From Diadema setosum (Eukaryota; Echinodermata; Echinoidea; Diadematoida; Diadematidae), in NCBI GenBank assembly GCA_033980235.1, contig CM067065.1, positions 26,614,336 through 26,678,335 of the forward strand: DNA of 64,000 nucleotides, written 5' to 3'. The notes under the pieces are model-generated. The model ran no database searches. It saw only the letters and a list, made by a program, of their open reading frames with translations, and was not told the origin of the DNA. This document shows, piece after piece, positions 11,901 through 26,600 of this stretch. Every line of letters begins with the position of its first letter. The stretch's first letter is position 1. A program made the translations under genes and the position numbers.

Positions 11901-14900
11901 TATATAAGTTGAAAAGGACCTTTCATTAAACAAAACATGCAACCGGAAAGAAAGAAAGAAAAAAATAATTATATACATTTCCTTCATATCCGCTTCTTTA
12001 TCTACTTTAATTGCAATTGGATTGGCTCCAGTTTCCATTTAGGAGAACATAATAATAATATTGACTATATATATATTTTTTTTTATATTGTTCAGGTTAA
12101 TATTTCATATCTTTTGTCGATGCAAAAATAAACAAAATTGCCACTCTGCAAGAGAGTTAAGAGAAAAAAGTGCAGCATATTTTCCTTTCTACAAAAAAAG
12201 AAGAAGAATTAAACAAATAGCCTCATGTGTGCTATGCGATTTGGTTGTGTGTGTCTGTATGTGTATTGATTTTGTGCAAGTAATTTTTTTTTTTGTTTTA
12301 TTGTTCAGGTTAATGTTTTATATCTTTTGTCGATGCAAAAATAAACAAAATTGCCACTCTACAAGAGAGTTAAGAGAAAAAAAGTGCAGCATTTTTTTCT
12401 TTCTACAAAAAAAAAATGAAACAAGTAGCCTTTTGTGTGTGTGTGCTATACGATTTGGGTGTGTGTGTCTGTGTGTGTATTGATTTTTACGAGTACAGGA
12501 GTGTCATGTGCTTGCAACCGTATAGACCTATTTATAATGAGTTCTGAAGATGTAAAGTTAAACCTGTCTATAACGGCCAACCAAGGAAAATAAGAAAAAT
12601 GGCCGGTATAGACAGGTCGTTGCTACTTTGAATTCCAACATTTGTGTAACAGTAGTTGTGTAACAGTATAAAATACCGCACAATATCCCCCCCCAAAAAA
12701 AAAAAAATAAAATAAAAAAATAAATAAATGAATGAATAAATGAATAAAAAAAATAAAAAAATAAATTAGAAACCAACCAACAAACAAAAGTAAAAAGTAA
12801 ATACGTTTGCATGTGCAGCAATGATATACGTTTTTGTTTGTTTGTTTGTTTGTTTGTTTTTTAAATTTCCTTCATTAATTTCATTATTTTTAACTCATTT
12901 GTTATAACGTTTCCAGAATGAGGGTTACTGCACTGGTTCGTACCGGTTTACATAAATGGGGTTCATGAATAGGTGTAAGGGAATTGATCTTGTTCGAAGC
13001 TGACGTAAGCGACGAACAATACCCAGACAACTACCATATTTTCCTTATTCAATTCACTAATTAATCGGCATTTTGGTAAAATTCTACGAAAGGATGTTAC
13101 TAGCAGCTACCTTTGCCCTTGTGGCTATTCAGGGCGACATTAAAGAAACATAGAGTTTGTCACACCCAACTGGACCCCATGAAAGACCAGCTTAAGGTAG
13201 GTGAATATGGGCTATAATTATCCAGCCATCTCTCAGATGGAAAATGAACAAACAAACAATCAAGTTACTGGTAAAACGGCTTTCCATGGCAAAGAGCTGC
13301 ATAAAGTTTTGTCAGTCATGTTTGTGTGATTGTGAACGAGTTAGGACTCGGGAGAATTCATGGCTGTTTTAACGATTTACTTTTTTTGTGTGTGTGGCCG
13401 CTATACGCAGGTAGATAGTCACCGCGGGTTACAAAATGAGTGGTGACATTTCTTGTATTCTTCTCAATGAAGTAATGTGGATGCCCCGATCTATTAAAAC
13501 AAATGTTGAGGAGAACATCTCTGCAATTGTATGGCAACAGACTAAGGTTGATGAGTAAAGGAAGAAGCATTGAAAAAATGCCTAAAAAGTGGAAATTGTC
13601 TGGCAAAAAAAGAAGAAGCTAAAACACAACATTATACAATGATCTATACGAGCTTTGCCTATTAGTGGTCAAATGTGAATCATGACACATCATTATGTCA
13701 TAGTCCACATCCTGGTCCAAAGTGACATACCTCACAGGATGATGCTGTGGCTGCGGCTGTTGAGAAGAAATTACCGTCCAAGTCGTCGCATTTCACACTC
13801 AAGGTCGAAAGATTTGACATGGTGCACACCCATAGGGCTACGTCACATCCTGTCGAGACTAGGTGTTGATTAAAGCTAGATATTGAGAAACTCAGATCTT
13901 GAATCTGCAGGGGGAAAAAACGAAAACATCGATGAACAGAATCTTAATCAATTAGGTCCTATAGAAGAAACGATTTGAATGAACGTAATTACACAAGGTC
14001 AATCACATGCAAAAGCTTACCACACCCCCTCAACTGCAATTAGTATACATTATCTGCCCATTTATTGCAACAGGTATATCACATGATCAAAGAAATCGGA
14101 CATTATACGATTTGAAACCACATTGTTTCAAGTCGTATACTTGTTTAAATGGAGAGGAGGATAGTGAGGTTAAGCTTTCGTCGTGTAAAAAATAAGTCGT
14201 GCGCTGCTCCTTTGAACTGGTCTAGTAGAAACCAATATAACTTAATAATCGAAATAATGACCTAACATATAAAACGTTTAGATTAGGAATGCCGCTTTCT
14301 GCCGTTTGTGTTGAAAATATGCATGGTAGCGACCCGCTAATACTTTGTGACGTGAAAAGCTACTATAATGACAATCACTCGGCATTCTCCCAACGGTATT
14401 CAGAGCTGCTGCAAATTCAACCTAAACGCCAACACTCCTAAACAAACTCCATCTATCTAGAAAAGTGATTAGTAATTTAAAAAAGAAATGCAACCAGAAA
14501 GCTCATCGCGATGACACCTCAGTACGCGATGGACCGCATCTTACTGCAGACTGCGAATTTTAATGGAGCAATATTTAAACAGCAAAATATACTAAAAAAA
14601 AAAAAAAACCAAACAAACAAAACCAAAAAAAAAAAAAACAGAAGAAATGATGAATGATAATAAATATAAACTTCATAATCAGGTTTTATTATTGCCCAAC
14701 GAATGATAGTCTCACTTGGTTGGATAACTATATCTCACGTTGTGGATGTGGAAAAAGCAAACTCAACACAGCATCCTCGTTACGGGGGATATCAGTCATC
14801 CTTAAACACTCCAGCTCTGCACATCAAAACAAGTATGCACATTTTGGTCACAAAACGTCTTATTCCAGTACGTACGTGTTGTTACCCTGTCTTAATCTGG

Positions 14901-17638
14901 AAATGTTGTCCACGTACGACTTTCGGCTCTTGAGCCATCTGATGATGCATAGACAAAACATGAAAACAAACAACAGAACAATCACGTGGTGTTGGACCAT
15001 CGCGAAATATCTTACCTGACAGGTCGAAGCCTGGTATGCCATGATCTTGTAAAAATCCGTGTGAATTTGTGAATGTGTTAATGTTACTTCTCGCAGCGCA
15101 CGACTCGAACACATCCCCTCCGCCAAGTAACGTGACAGGATTTTTCCACAGTCGACACGGTAAAGATATAATGATCGCTAATGGGAACGAACATGGTCAA
15201 AAGGTAAACGTTAAAGAACGCTGAAATAACGAAACATTTGTTCTGGAAGTAAAACTTGATGCATTTGATGCATCTTGGTCAACATCTCCTTCGTGAGTGT
15301 GTGTAGCTTTTGTTTTGTTTTGTTTTGTTTTGTTTTGTTTTTGAGAGTGGGGTGTATGGATGAGAGGGAATGGATTGCTACTTCAATTATCATGTTTTTA
15401 TTGAGGTTCCGATTATAAGACATGATTTGATCAACATGAAACTTTTACTTTTAAACACTTGTATAACACAAGCTTGTCCATCATGAGGTAGAGCAAAATA
15501 AACCTTTTTTTTATGATACTCCAGTTATAACATGACAAAGAATGTTTTAGAAGTTATGCTTAGAAAGCTCCTTTTATATTGATAATCATGACTTACATGC
15601 ATAACAAAAATTACTGCTGAATGTATCAAAAAAAAAATCAGGGGCAATTTCCTCTCACAATTGCTTAATGACAGGAAATTGTGTTTAAATCATGCCAAAG
15701 TAATTCTTGATTACATATATCCTTTATACTTTTAAACACTATCTTTATTTCAGAACAATTATGTCTTATACTACATAATGAGTTAATAATTATAGGTAAC
15801 GTCATTATAGACATTTTGCACTCAATTAAACAAAGACAAAGAACAAGACAGAAACTCAAAATTAATTCTCAAAAGTAACAAAGTATTACCAAATACTAGT
15901 TGGAGTCCATTTGCAAGTATGGTCACTCACCACTTGGTTACAGTGGACCATAAACACCACTCCTGACTTTGTATGTTCTGACATATTTTGGGATAGTCTG
16001 TATTCTTCCCATTGTTCTCCCACTGCTCTGGCGGCCTCCTCAGTATGGCATTCGAACGCAACGTCAACACAGTAATCACGGTCATTATCAAAATAATCAT
16101 CATCATCATAAATAATATGTATATCTGCGATTCTCATGAGATTACTGTTATCATCATCATCATAGTCACCGCTTCCATTATCTCTTGATACCCTGGTACA
16201 CTTTATCAAGCCGTCGACAATATCAAGCCCAAGTTCTTTCCCTAATGCTGAGACGAAGTAGAGTAGGTAGCGGAACTCCTGGTATCGAGGAAGAAGTATG
16301 AGCTTCAGCTCTTCGTACCTGGCACGATCGTTTGCATATATATTCGAAATATATAACCCTGCAACATATTCTTGGAATAATTTGTGGGGGAACGAAACCG
16401 TTGACACAACCAAAGATTTAGTGTTGACGTCGCGTCGACGTTCCCCTGTTGTGACAGCTCTTTCCATTGTCAGAACCCCGACTTTGCAGCATGTCTCCAT
16501 ATCATCTTGACATCCTCTGAATTGTTCTTCAGGAAATGAAAGCTGTTTATGCAACAAACCGTTTAGCGCTATCTCGCTTATATTTTGGATTGCACTACCA
16601 GCTTTCGTCAACTGCTCATCAATCGTTTGACTCTGTAGATTTTCGCATATTTTTGATGCGAAGTGTGCTTTCAGAAAAGAAATGATTTCTCCAAAAAGCT
16701 CAGAGAAAGTTTGCATTTTCTTCATTTCTTTTCGTCTATCTTCATTGAAGTCGTTCCACATCAGACAAAGCATTGCACAGTAGATAGGAAACGGGGCCAT
16801 ATTTTTCCGGATGATATCATTTTCTTCCATGAAACTGATTAAGCTTTCTGCAGCTAGGGAGTTATTTCCAAGCCGAAAATATGCTTTGATATATGTTGCT
16901 AAATTTTCCTTGTTGAATCCCTCGACGCTGATGAAAGTGTAAGCTCCGGCAAGAGTTTTCCTCAACTTGAAGTCATGACTTCGCCATGGTCGTGTGGTTA
17001 CTATTACCTTGCATGACTTATATATCTCTAATTCTAGAATGCAAACGACCACACTCCGGCTCTTTGCTTCTAGTTTCCCCTGGAACTCGTCGAAACCATC
17101 AAACACGAGAAGAATTTTATCTAGATTTGCTAAGATATAGGAGTCTATCTGGTCTGGTGTTGCCGCATTTGAATCGCACAGACATCTTTTCACAATACTT
17201 CCAATACTTTTGCCCTCAGTAACTTCCCGAAGAGGAATCACGATAACCATATCCATGTCGTTGAGAATCCTTCCCTGGTACCAGTCCCAGGCGATCTTAG
17301 CACAAAGCGTTGTTTTACCGACACCTCCCTCACCCTGGATCAGAATGCGCTTTGACAGATTTCCGCAATCACCAATGCCTAAAAGATCCTCGTACGTTAT
17401 CGGTGTTTTACTCATGTCACTTTGGTCTATTAGACTCAAATTCGTGTAAATATCATCCAAGTTAACACGCTCCATAAAGTTGAGTGGATCTACCGTGACC
17501 CTGCGTCGTGACAAACGGTAATACTCCTTCAGCTCCTCTTTGCATGTTTGAACTTGTTCCTTTGTAAGTGACGGTGAGATAGGTACTGACCCTTGGATAA
17601 GAAATAAAAAAGACAAAGAAAAGAGTGCATGACCAATA

Positions 17639-17684
<46 letters not shown>

Positions 17685-20600
17685 AATAGGAATGACGGAG
17701 ACGGACAGATTATCAATAAGTGTAGATCAAAATAACGTACCTAATATTAATATTGAGTAAAGCATTAGAAGCAGGTAGGTGTATGCGCTCTGGATCGCAG
17801 TGACGGGTGACAGCGCAAGACGCGGTGTGCTATTTCCATTGTCCATCTTCATTGTATTTTACATGCATTTTATTATGGAAGCAAAAGCAGATAGGGGAAA
17901 TATATGTATAAATATGCCGTAAACTTATTTCACCCTCTCTCCTTCCCTTTCAGTTAGCCTACTCTATATTTTAATAACAAATTTGCATTTGCCATTTGCA
18001 CTGTTGCATTATGAATCTGTTTAACTGTTTAGAGGTATGAAAATAAAAAATATCAGACACAAAAGTCCCCTCGAATGATTAGCAGGATAATACAACGAAA
18101 TCAAAAGTCATTTTCAAAGAAAGAAAAAGAAATTTTCAACCGATTTTTCAAGTTATTTTGAAATCCCCCATCAAAAAAAAGTGAAGTCTGTAAAGGACAT
18201 TTTTTTAATGTTATGCATCTCGAACTGAATATTTTTGGGCAATGACTGCAAAATATCTTTTCATTTCTTCTATTTATTAGACAATACAAAAGGAAAAGTC
18301 TGATGACATACCTTATATGTCCGTCTAAAGGAAAAATCAACACAAAACAAAACAAACAAACTCTCAGAATGTCTTATCGTTTTGGTGAACTTTAGCATTG
18401 TTTTCTGCATGCACACAAATAGGGGGGGACTAAATACATTTGGTCATTTGTATTACAACTCAGGATTTTACAAAATGACATGATACCTCGACATCCTCTT
18501 CGTTGAAAATAAACAAACAATACATTTTGGATCTGTTCTTGGATCTTAATCCACTTAACTCTACAGCATGATATTTTATAACCGATTACAGTCTGACCTT
18601 AAAACAAAAAAACAAAAACAGAAACAAAGTAGAGCTAAAAAAAAAAAAAAACAGGTTGCGATGTTGGCAAGAAGAAGAAGACATTGTTCATTTCATACTC
18701 AGCATCAAATCTTCTTCCTCTTCAAATTGCCTAAGTCTGTGTGGACCAGGTCTCCGCCAGAAGGGATTCCAGCCACATCCTGTAAAATATTTCAACAGCA
18801 GAAGCAGAGATATAGTTGTGAACAAAATTTGTACTGCATCACAAAGCCAACAAAAAGTCGTCATGAATGGATTTTTAGTATTAAAATGCCAAATTAAAAA
18901 AAGGACATGCTTTCAGCTGTAAAATGATGTGTAGCACACTACAAATAGACCTTCTTTAACTTGTCGAAATAATGGGAAAATTGTTTACCCTCTGAAAAAG
19001 AAGGTCTATTCAAGCGCTTCTGCTTCCTTTAAAGAAGATTAATCGATACATTATTACCTAAAATATCCAAGAGTTTAGTGTTGCAGCGTTATACACATTT
19101 TGACACTGCATGTAGGTCAGTTACTTTTATAAGGAACGTGTCACCCTACCATCGCACACACATACCAACTTTCGTGGACCTACATAATTATACATGGATG
19201 AGGAGAAAAATAGTGGAAAGAAGGGGGGGGGGGAATCACACCTTTTCTTGGGAGGTGATACGGATGGTATTTTTGCAGAAACCTCCCAACAAGGATGAAT
19301 AGCATGAAAGCTGCAGCAGGTAAACTGATTAACAGTCCAATTATGAGACCAATGTTGTCTGCTTTTCCTGCAATTGCATATGGACATAGAAGGAGATGTG
19401 AGTTACTTGATTTTAAGAAGGCATGAAAACAGGGAAAAATATTTCAGTAGCCTCTCATCAACTTAGTCTGCGTAATGATCATGTCTCTACCTAGGTGTAA
19501 CCGTTTCATAAAACAAAATCAGAACAAAATTTAAATGTACAGAAGCACGTTGCAAATAGTACATAGTTGCATGGCGTATGACACTTTCATCTTATATTTG
19601 ATGAAATTAAGTGAAACTTTTCTTGTATGCTTGTGCCAAAGTAAATGATCGATAGATGCAATACCGCTGGTATCCTGTAACTTTGAATGACAATTTTCCA
19701 AACTTTATAGAAGGTGGTTTAAATTGACGCGGATGTCTAGTAGAAAAAGGGAAATTTGAATGTATTGTCAGGTAAATTACCCTCTCAGATCATACTTCCC
19801 GATAGTAATCACAGAGAAAAAGATAATATTCCGTTGATGACTTGAGCCCCGTTGTTACAAACTTTGCATTCAAATGCAAAGCAGCAATTGCGTTACTGAA
19901 AGGACTTGCGCTTGATTCCGTGCACAAATATCAAACTCAAAGTTTCATTTCATTCGTAATAGTATATTCTATAAAATTTCTAACAAAGCATTAAAAAATG
20001 GCACAGTGATCACCAGTATCCTAAGGTTGTTTTCACGTACAACGACATAATGTATTAAAATCCCTTTAAATACCATATTCAAACATGTCAAAATATAAAC
20101 ATACATCAGTTTGAGAATATGTCTGTTAAAAATCCATGCCACTAATCTCATTGCAGATAAAGTGATCACTTTTGTCCAACAAATCGATTTCAATACGTTA
20201 CAAGGCAGACTGTAGGTACGCAGGGTCTGCGCTGTCAGGGAGGGTGCTTTCAAGGATTTAACTCATCATAGATGCGAATTTACCCATCCCCCCCCAAAAA
20301 AAAAAAAAAAAAAAAAAAAAAAAACAACACAACAACAACAACAACAACAAAGAAACAAACAAACAAACAACAGCAGAGTTGTGTGTATTTTAAGTAACAT
20401 AATAATTCAAAGTTTCACAGAACTTAACTCAGTTTTATAGAACTGATTACAGTTCTATGAGATTGAATTTACTCATTATATCAAATGATTATATAGAACA
20501 TTTCTGCGTACTTCTCACATGTTATTATTGTAATCATTTTCTGCAATGAACATACGATGCGCATTCTGTTCACATGAATATAATATTTTGGGGTGTACTC

Positions 20601-23600
20601 AGACTTAGGTTCGTCCAATATGATTGAATTCCAAATAGTGAACGAACATCACACGTAAATTACTACCAACAACAAGGCCTTTTTTCAGGAAAGGACCACA
20701 AGAATCAAAAGCAACTTTCGGACAAACTTGCATTGATGAGAAGTTGATTTTAATCGCAAGTCGAGTTCATAGCTTCAACGGGGACTATTTGCAAATCTTA
20801 TTAGTATTTACGATATAACATCTAGAAATGTAAAATCAACATCGTTTCAATATTAAAACCTGATAAAGGCAGAAGGGTGATTTCTTTGATCGACGTTCCA
20901 TTCAGCGAGTCACCGAAAGCTATGCACATGAAGGTTAGCTCTGTCCCGTGTTTGACTGAAACAGTGATTGTCTCGAACCTCTCGTATGTGTTGTCTGGTA
21001 GTGTTGTCTGCCGAGAATCCACAGAATTTAATCTCTCTCCAGACTCTGTGGCCCAAAACATGGACGCGTTAGGCTTAAACTCACTCAAAAGACACGTGAG
21101 TGATATAGACGGCGTGTCGAAGGAAGTTTGGTATGTGCATCGTCTGTGGTAGAAGTAACTGTTGTTCTTTTCGTCGCATTCCTCGATTGCATGTCTTGAT
21201 GCCATCGCTGCAGATAAAAGGAAGCCATACATGCAATTAAGTATTTAATATTCAAACTGATGTTTGTTTCTGTATTTTTCTTTTTTTCCGGGGGGGGGGG
21301 GGGGGGGTGGGGGGCAATGCATATATCAATCTCAAGCAGTCTGAGAACACTTTATTTCTGTAATAGAAGCAGAGTTTGATATTTACAATATGGTTGGTTT
21401 GTTGTTGTTTTGTTTTTGTTGTTGTTGTTGTTTATCTTAGTATCCAATGCAAGAGCTCATTGACAATGTTGGTGGCTTCATAGTTGACAATGCATCACAA
21501 TACCAACAAACCATGGCTTGGCCTGATTTTTCGGGATGATTCAAAATAAGTGATTTTTGCGTCAAATAATTTGATTACATATTTTTTTTTTTCATTTCAC
21601 ACATGCATGTTCACATGCATGTTCTTTTTTATTTTCATTTCCATGAAACAATGATGTTGCTACTTTCACATTTGGTGTTGGTTATGAATAAATTGCACTA
21701 TTAGAGAATGATACATTTCAGAATGCGGAAATACTCCGGCGCTTCTTCTCTCAGTAATCTTTTTTTTTTTTTTCCAGTATATGTGATGTCTTTCCATTAT
21801 TAGGTAAGATTATGGAAGTCTATTCTTATTGAGCTATTATAGAAGGCCTGTTACTGTATTATGCCATTTTAAAACACTGAGTCTCCTCTTTTATGATCTA
21901 CCCGTAAAAAAAACCAAAAAAAAAACAAAAAAAAAAAAACAATCTCAGGGGATATTCTAGCGGTTTTGTTTTGCAGGGTAGAAGTTGTTCTCCCTTGTTT
22001 ATGCACAGGACTTCCAAGCTGGTGATTACTTAAAAAAAAAAAAAAAAACAAACACTATTCACCAAAGCAATGACTGCGGATGTTTTGCTGGCTATGGCAT
22101 AACACAATATGGTTGTATGGTATGGAAAGAACGTTTCAGTAATGGATTAGAGTGGCAAAATATTAAAAGTTAATAACAATATGGAAATGGAAATACTACT
22201 GCTATAGAACTGGTCTTCGAACTGTTATGTCCCTCGTTGCGCTATCCCTATACGTCATTCCTATCCCCGCATAGAAAAAAAAAGCAAAGTAAATCGAGAG
22301 AAAACGGTGTAAAGTTTATAACTAATGTATATAATCAGTGAAAAAAGACAACAAAATTGTCATTAAATCATTGTATTTCAGCAGCTCTCAAGCTGAATCA
22401 GATGGTTTACGGACAAGTTACCCTGCAGTCACAATTCCCAAATTCTTCGTGCGCTTTCCCCATACTGTTACCTTCAAGTCACTTTAATATTTTGCAAATC
22501 AATTCGTGAAAAAAAAAATATATATATATATCCTTTCCTCATAGAGCAACGGTGGTATGATATAACAAATGGTTACTTACAGCTGACCTTCAGTTGGGTC
22601 GACTTCTCGAATGTTTCGAAATTCTTCAGGACCACATGACAAAGGTACAGACCCTCATGTGCCACCGTCAAGTCGGTGATGATGAGGCTAAAGTTCTTGT
22701 CGATGTCGAACCCTTTCTCCCAGCTCATGAATTTACCGTCTATGAAATCAGCCTTAGTCGTCCTTAGTCGCTGATGTAAGACGCTCTCCTTAAGCCAAAC
22801 CACAGCTTCAGGATCCCCTTGGAAATGACATGGTAGTCGGATGACTTTCCCTCTCCATCCCTGAACGGTGCCCATCACTGATAATACAACGATTGAAATT
22901 TGAGTGCTTTCAAATTTTTCGACTTCTTCACGTATAGTCCATTATTTCTTTAAAACCTGCTACTCTACAAATGGAAGATCTTAGACATTGAACATGATCT
23001 ATGATACATCAAATCTGAAAAAAAGGCAAAAACAACACAAAAGATAGAATCAAAACACAAAAAACACAAACAAAACACGCTTAAATCCAGCTGATCATTT
23101 TCATTAAACGCGCGTTTAGAAATGCATTACAGTTATTGTAATTATAGCAACCCTATAATTGAATGGAGTGTGTGGCCCTTAATCGATTACGTCTGTACTC
23201 TACCAAAATCATATGTTTTTGTTGTTGTGTACCTTGCCTACCATTACGGTAAAGTCTTACCCCACCTCATTGCAACCTAATTAAACGCCGTGCGACAAAC
23301 ATTTCTGTCAACGCGAGCGATAGTGTGACTGTAATATGAAATTGTACTTGTGTTACAGCATTGCAAGTGCATTTTCAACTTTACTTGCAGTTAACCTTAC
23401 AATTAAAAGAATACTGCATATAATCCTTAACACCTAGGCCTATTTCATGCATGTAGTATTTATTCAGTAGATTGTCGTGTGTCGATTTTTTTTGACAAAG
23501 TCAGAGTTGAGCTGGCGTGAAGTAAAGCAATATTTGATTGTCGTCCCACCATGGCTCCTCTATTGCTATTCCCACCCTCAAAGAATGTTTAAACGCATTA

Positions 23601-26600
23601 ACTTTTAACAAGATATTTAAAAGGTAAGCAGTTAAACAATATTGTAAGGTGTCAGGACCCCTTTTCAAGTTCACTATTGAGATCTTTTCACATCAGTCGG
23701 AAAACAAATCCACGTTCTATCTATTTTTCTCGATCACAAATCAGCGCGCCAATTCACTTCCCACGAGCCCAAAAAGAATTAGGTCGAAAATTTGTTCGAG
23801 CTATTTTCGGTATATTTCGCCTTCAAACACTTACCCGCGCCGACAGGCTCGATCTGGCGCAATCCGCAGCGAAGTACAGGTATCACACGCTGGGCAAGAT
23901 GGCATGTATCGCATTATTACCGTAATCGGGTTAATTTCCGAATTAGAAATAGTGTAATATAAAGAAATGTTGCGCTGATGTAAAAAAGACCTAGCATGCG
24001 TAACTATTCCTATTCAGTCTGAATGTTTACAAATTTATCATTAGCAATATAATATAGGTCTGTTTTAAGAATGTGTAAGTTCAGAAATTGCAACCAGTTC
24101 TCGAAATTATTTCCTGACTTTGGAAGGCGACGTTACGTTAGTATTTTAAGATTTAAGTGGTGTAACGTTACTTTCAAGAAATGAGGAAAGGATAGAAGTC
24201 TTTAAAATAACTTCGACATTTCTGACATTTCTTACAGACCTAAGTTTAAGGTTACAGGTTTATGCGATTAGTATCATTTGAGCGAATTTAAATAAATTAG
24301 CTTGCCGGAATGTTCTCTGCCAGCTTGGTTATGAGTTCAAGAAGAGAGAGAGAGAAAAAAAAAGAAGAGGAAGAAGAAGGCTAATATAGGAAAAATTGCC
24401 ATTGATTACATCCAACTGACACAGTTTGGGTAGCCTACTCGTCAGTTTAGAACCAAAAGACGAAACCTATGTCGGGTAAGCTCTCATTCCACCCCCCTCC
24501 CCCCCCACCCCCCCCCCCCCACACACACACACTCACATCATCTCCTGTATTATGAAGTTGCCGTTACAATACCTTATAGGTTATTTTTCCCCCTTTTCTT
24601 CATCATGGGGATTTTTTTTCATGATCTTCAAAATATTTCTTTACAACTATCTTTTATTTCATAAGTTGAGAGGAAAGAGTAACGAAAAAAAATCTGTCTT
24701 TATAACACAAATAATACAATTTCAAGAACACCTTTTTTTACACCTCTCAGGTCAGTCTTCAGTGCGAAAAAAAAAAAATATTATATCCTTTTTACCACAG
24801 CTTTGGGGAACACGCATGTGGTCCCCCGACCCCTGAATGAAGGGGACAGTCATCTCCCTGATGATACTATGACCAACACTACACAATAGTACCGAATTTG
24901 AAATGTACAATGTATACATTATACGAGATCATTTTCAACAATTTTCTGTGATTTTTATACCGTTCCAACCTAACGCATGTTTTTCACAAGACGCGTTAGG
25001 TTCAGAGTTCATACAGGAATTCACACAGCTAAGCATTATAGAAAGCAATCCCAGCGCATTGTGTATGTAGTCAGCTTTGTAGAACACGACACAATTGTTC
25101 CAGAACAGGATTATTGTCTTCAATGTCTCTGTGCAGGTCTCTGTGTGCATTAAAGGGGTATTCCAGACGATTTTCGTAATTTTACATCATGTAGTACAGC
25201 TGCTCCATGTATAGATTCGTGAAATTATTGTGCTCTTTGAACAGAGAAACAATACTCTGAAAAATCTGAAACAAATTACACTGAACAGTGTTGATGACAT
25301 AGGAGCCTTACGTATTTGAGAAATGTAGCAGTGTAATTCCATTACAATACCACTTGATTGACAAGTTAACCTGTGTAGAATGTATGCATATCTTCTTCTT
25401 TTGTTCTGCTTCCTTGAGCCTCAACTCATGCATTCTTATGGTGAGGCTGCCATGTCATCATCCTTGTTCATTGCAATTTGTTACAAATTTTGGAAGCATT
25501 TGTATTCCCCATTCCAATCACTGTAAATTCTGAAATTCTGTACTCAGTATAAGTAATTTGTAGTTGTTGAAATGTAATAATCTGAAAATCATCCGGAGGT
25601 CTCCTTTAAATTCGCACGCGAATTCCACTCAAAGGTAGTAAGCAAATAATCATCGACTGCGAGGGCGATGGGATAATCTAACATCGCCAAGGTGATCCGC
25701 GATGTGTCTTTCAGGACCCCCCGAGCAGAAGTCGAGGGCTGATAGACTCCTCAAGCATCACCGAGGCAATGGTGTATCCATTGCCCGAGAAATAGGAGAT
25801 GATTATTTGCTTTATATCCCACATCGATTGACCAACTAGAGATTTCAGCAAAATATACTCAACCATGATGTAGATATTTATTGTATGATCGTGCTGGTGT
25901 GGTTGCACAGTACAACCACGGTCCATTGCGCGGCGGCAGTGGAATGAGAGATCTGCAACTGTACGGTAGATCTAGGATGACAACAAGCGATACTGATGTG
26001 TCGATAATTGTGCGATGTGCACGAATGTGTGCCACTATAGAACTTGGTAGCTACTCGCGTGGCCGATAGATGCGAGCGATACCTTTATCGGTTCCACGAT
26101 TGCGGGTATGTAAAATGTGCTAACTAAAAGACTATCACAAAATTATGTGAAAGTACCATGTATGTTTGGAGAAAAACAGCTCTCGGTCACGTGTTCCAAA
26201 TTCAAGTAATCCAAAGGCCAAACATACTTATGTGGGATATGAATGCAAATAAGCACATCATTGTAAATTATGTAGCGTCCTACACCGTAGTTCTACTATT
26301 GCGATTCACTTTTCTGTGGCAGTTATATTACTTGCTGACTCCCACAATAAGCCAGCTCGTAATGAGGTCATGTACATGTTGATACAAATGACTTTTCTTT
26401 TTTATTAGTTGGTAAGGCACTTCACTCGTTTCAAAAGTGAGAAAATGCATAAGCTTGCCCGACGTAACAATTTATGGAAATCATTATTCAAACAAAGAAT
26501 GAATTGGCTTTTCGACCAGCAGGTGACCATAAGGGGTCAATTGAAATTTCAGAAGGCATCCATTTCATTGTTTTGTATTGAATGCATTAACAATATTTTC

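Noticed and set aside
12061..12483. 140-codon plus-strand open frame with internal similarity
   Set aside because: It is simply a translation of the non-coding tandem duplication at 12075-12500.
18101..18355. Possible DEATH-fold exon upstream of NACHT
   Set aside because: The frame lacks a DEATH/CARD helix pattern and is rich in Phe/Cys/Ser from AT-rich intron. No other candidate was found between 17591 and 27750.
20822..20859. Extension of the second Ig exon beyond 20860
   Set aside because: The frame stays open a few codons more, but only the GTTTTA donor at 20859 gives phase 1 for the TM exon. The extension would leave no link to the membrane helix.
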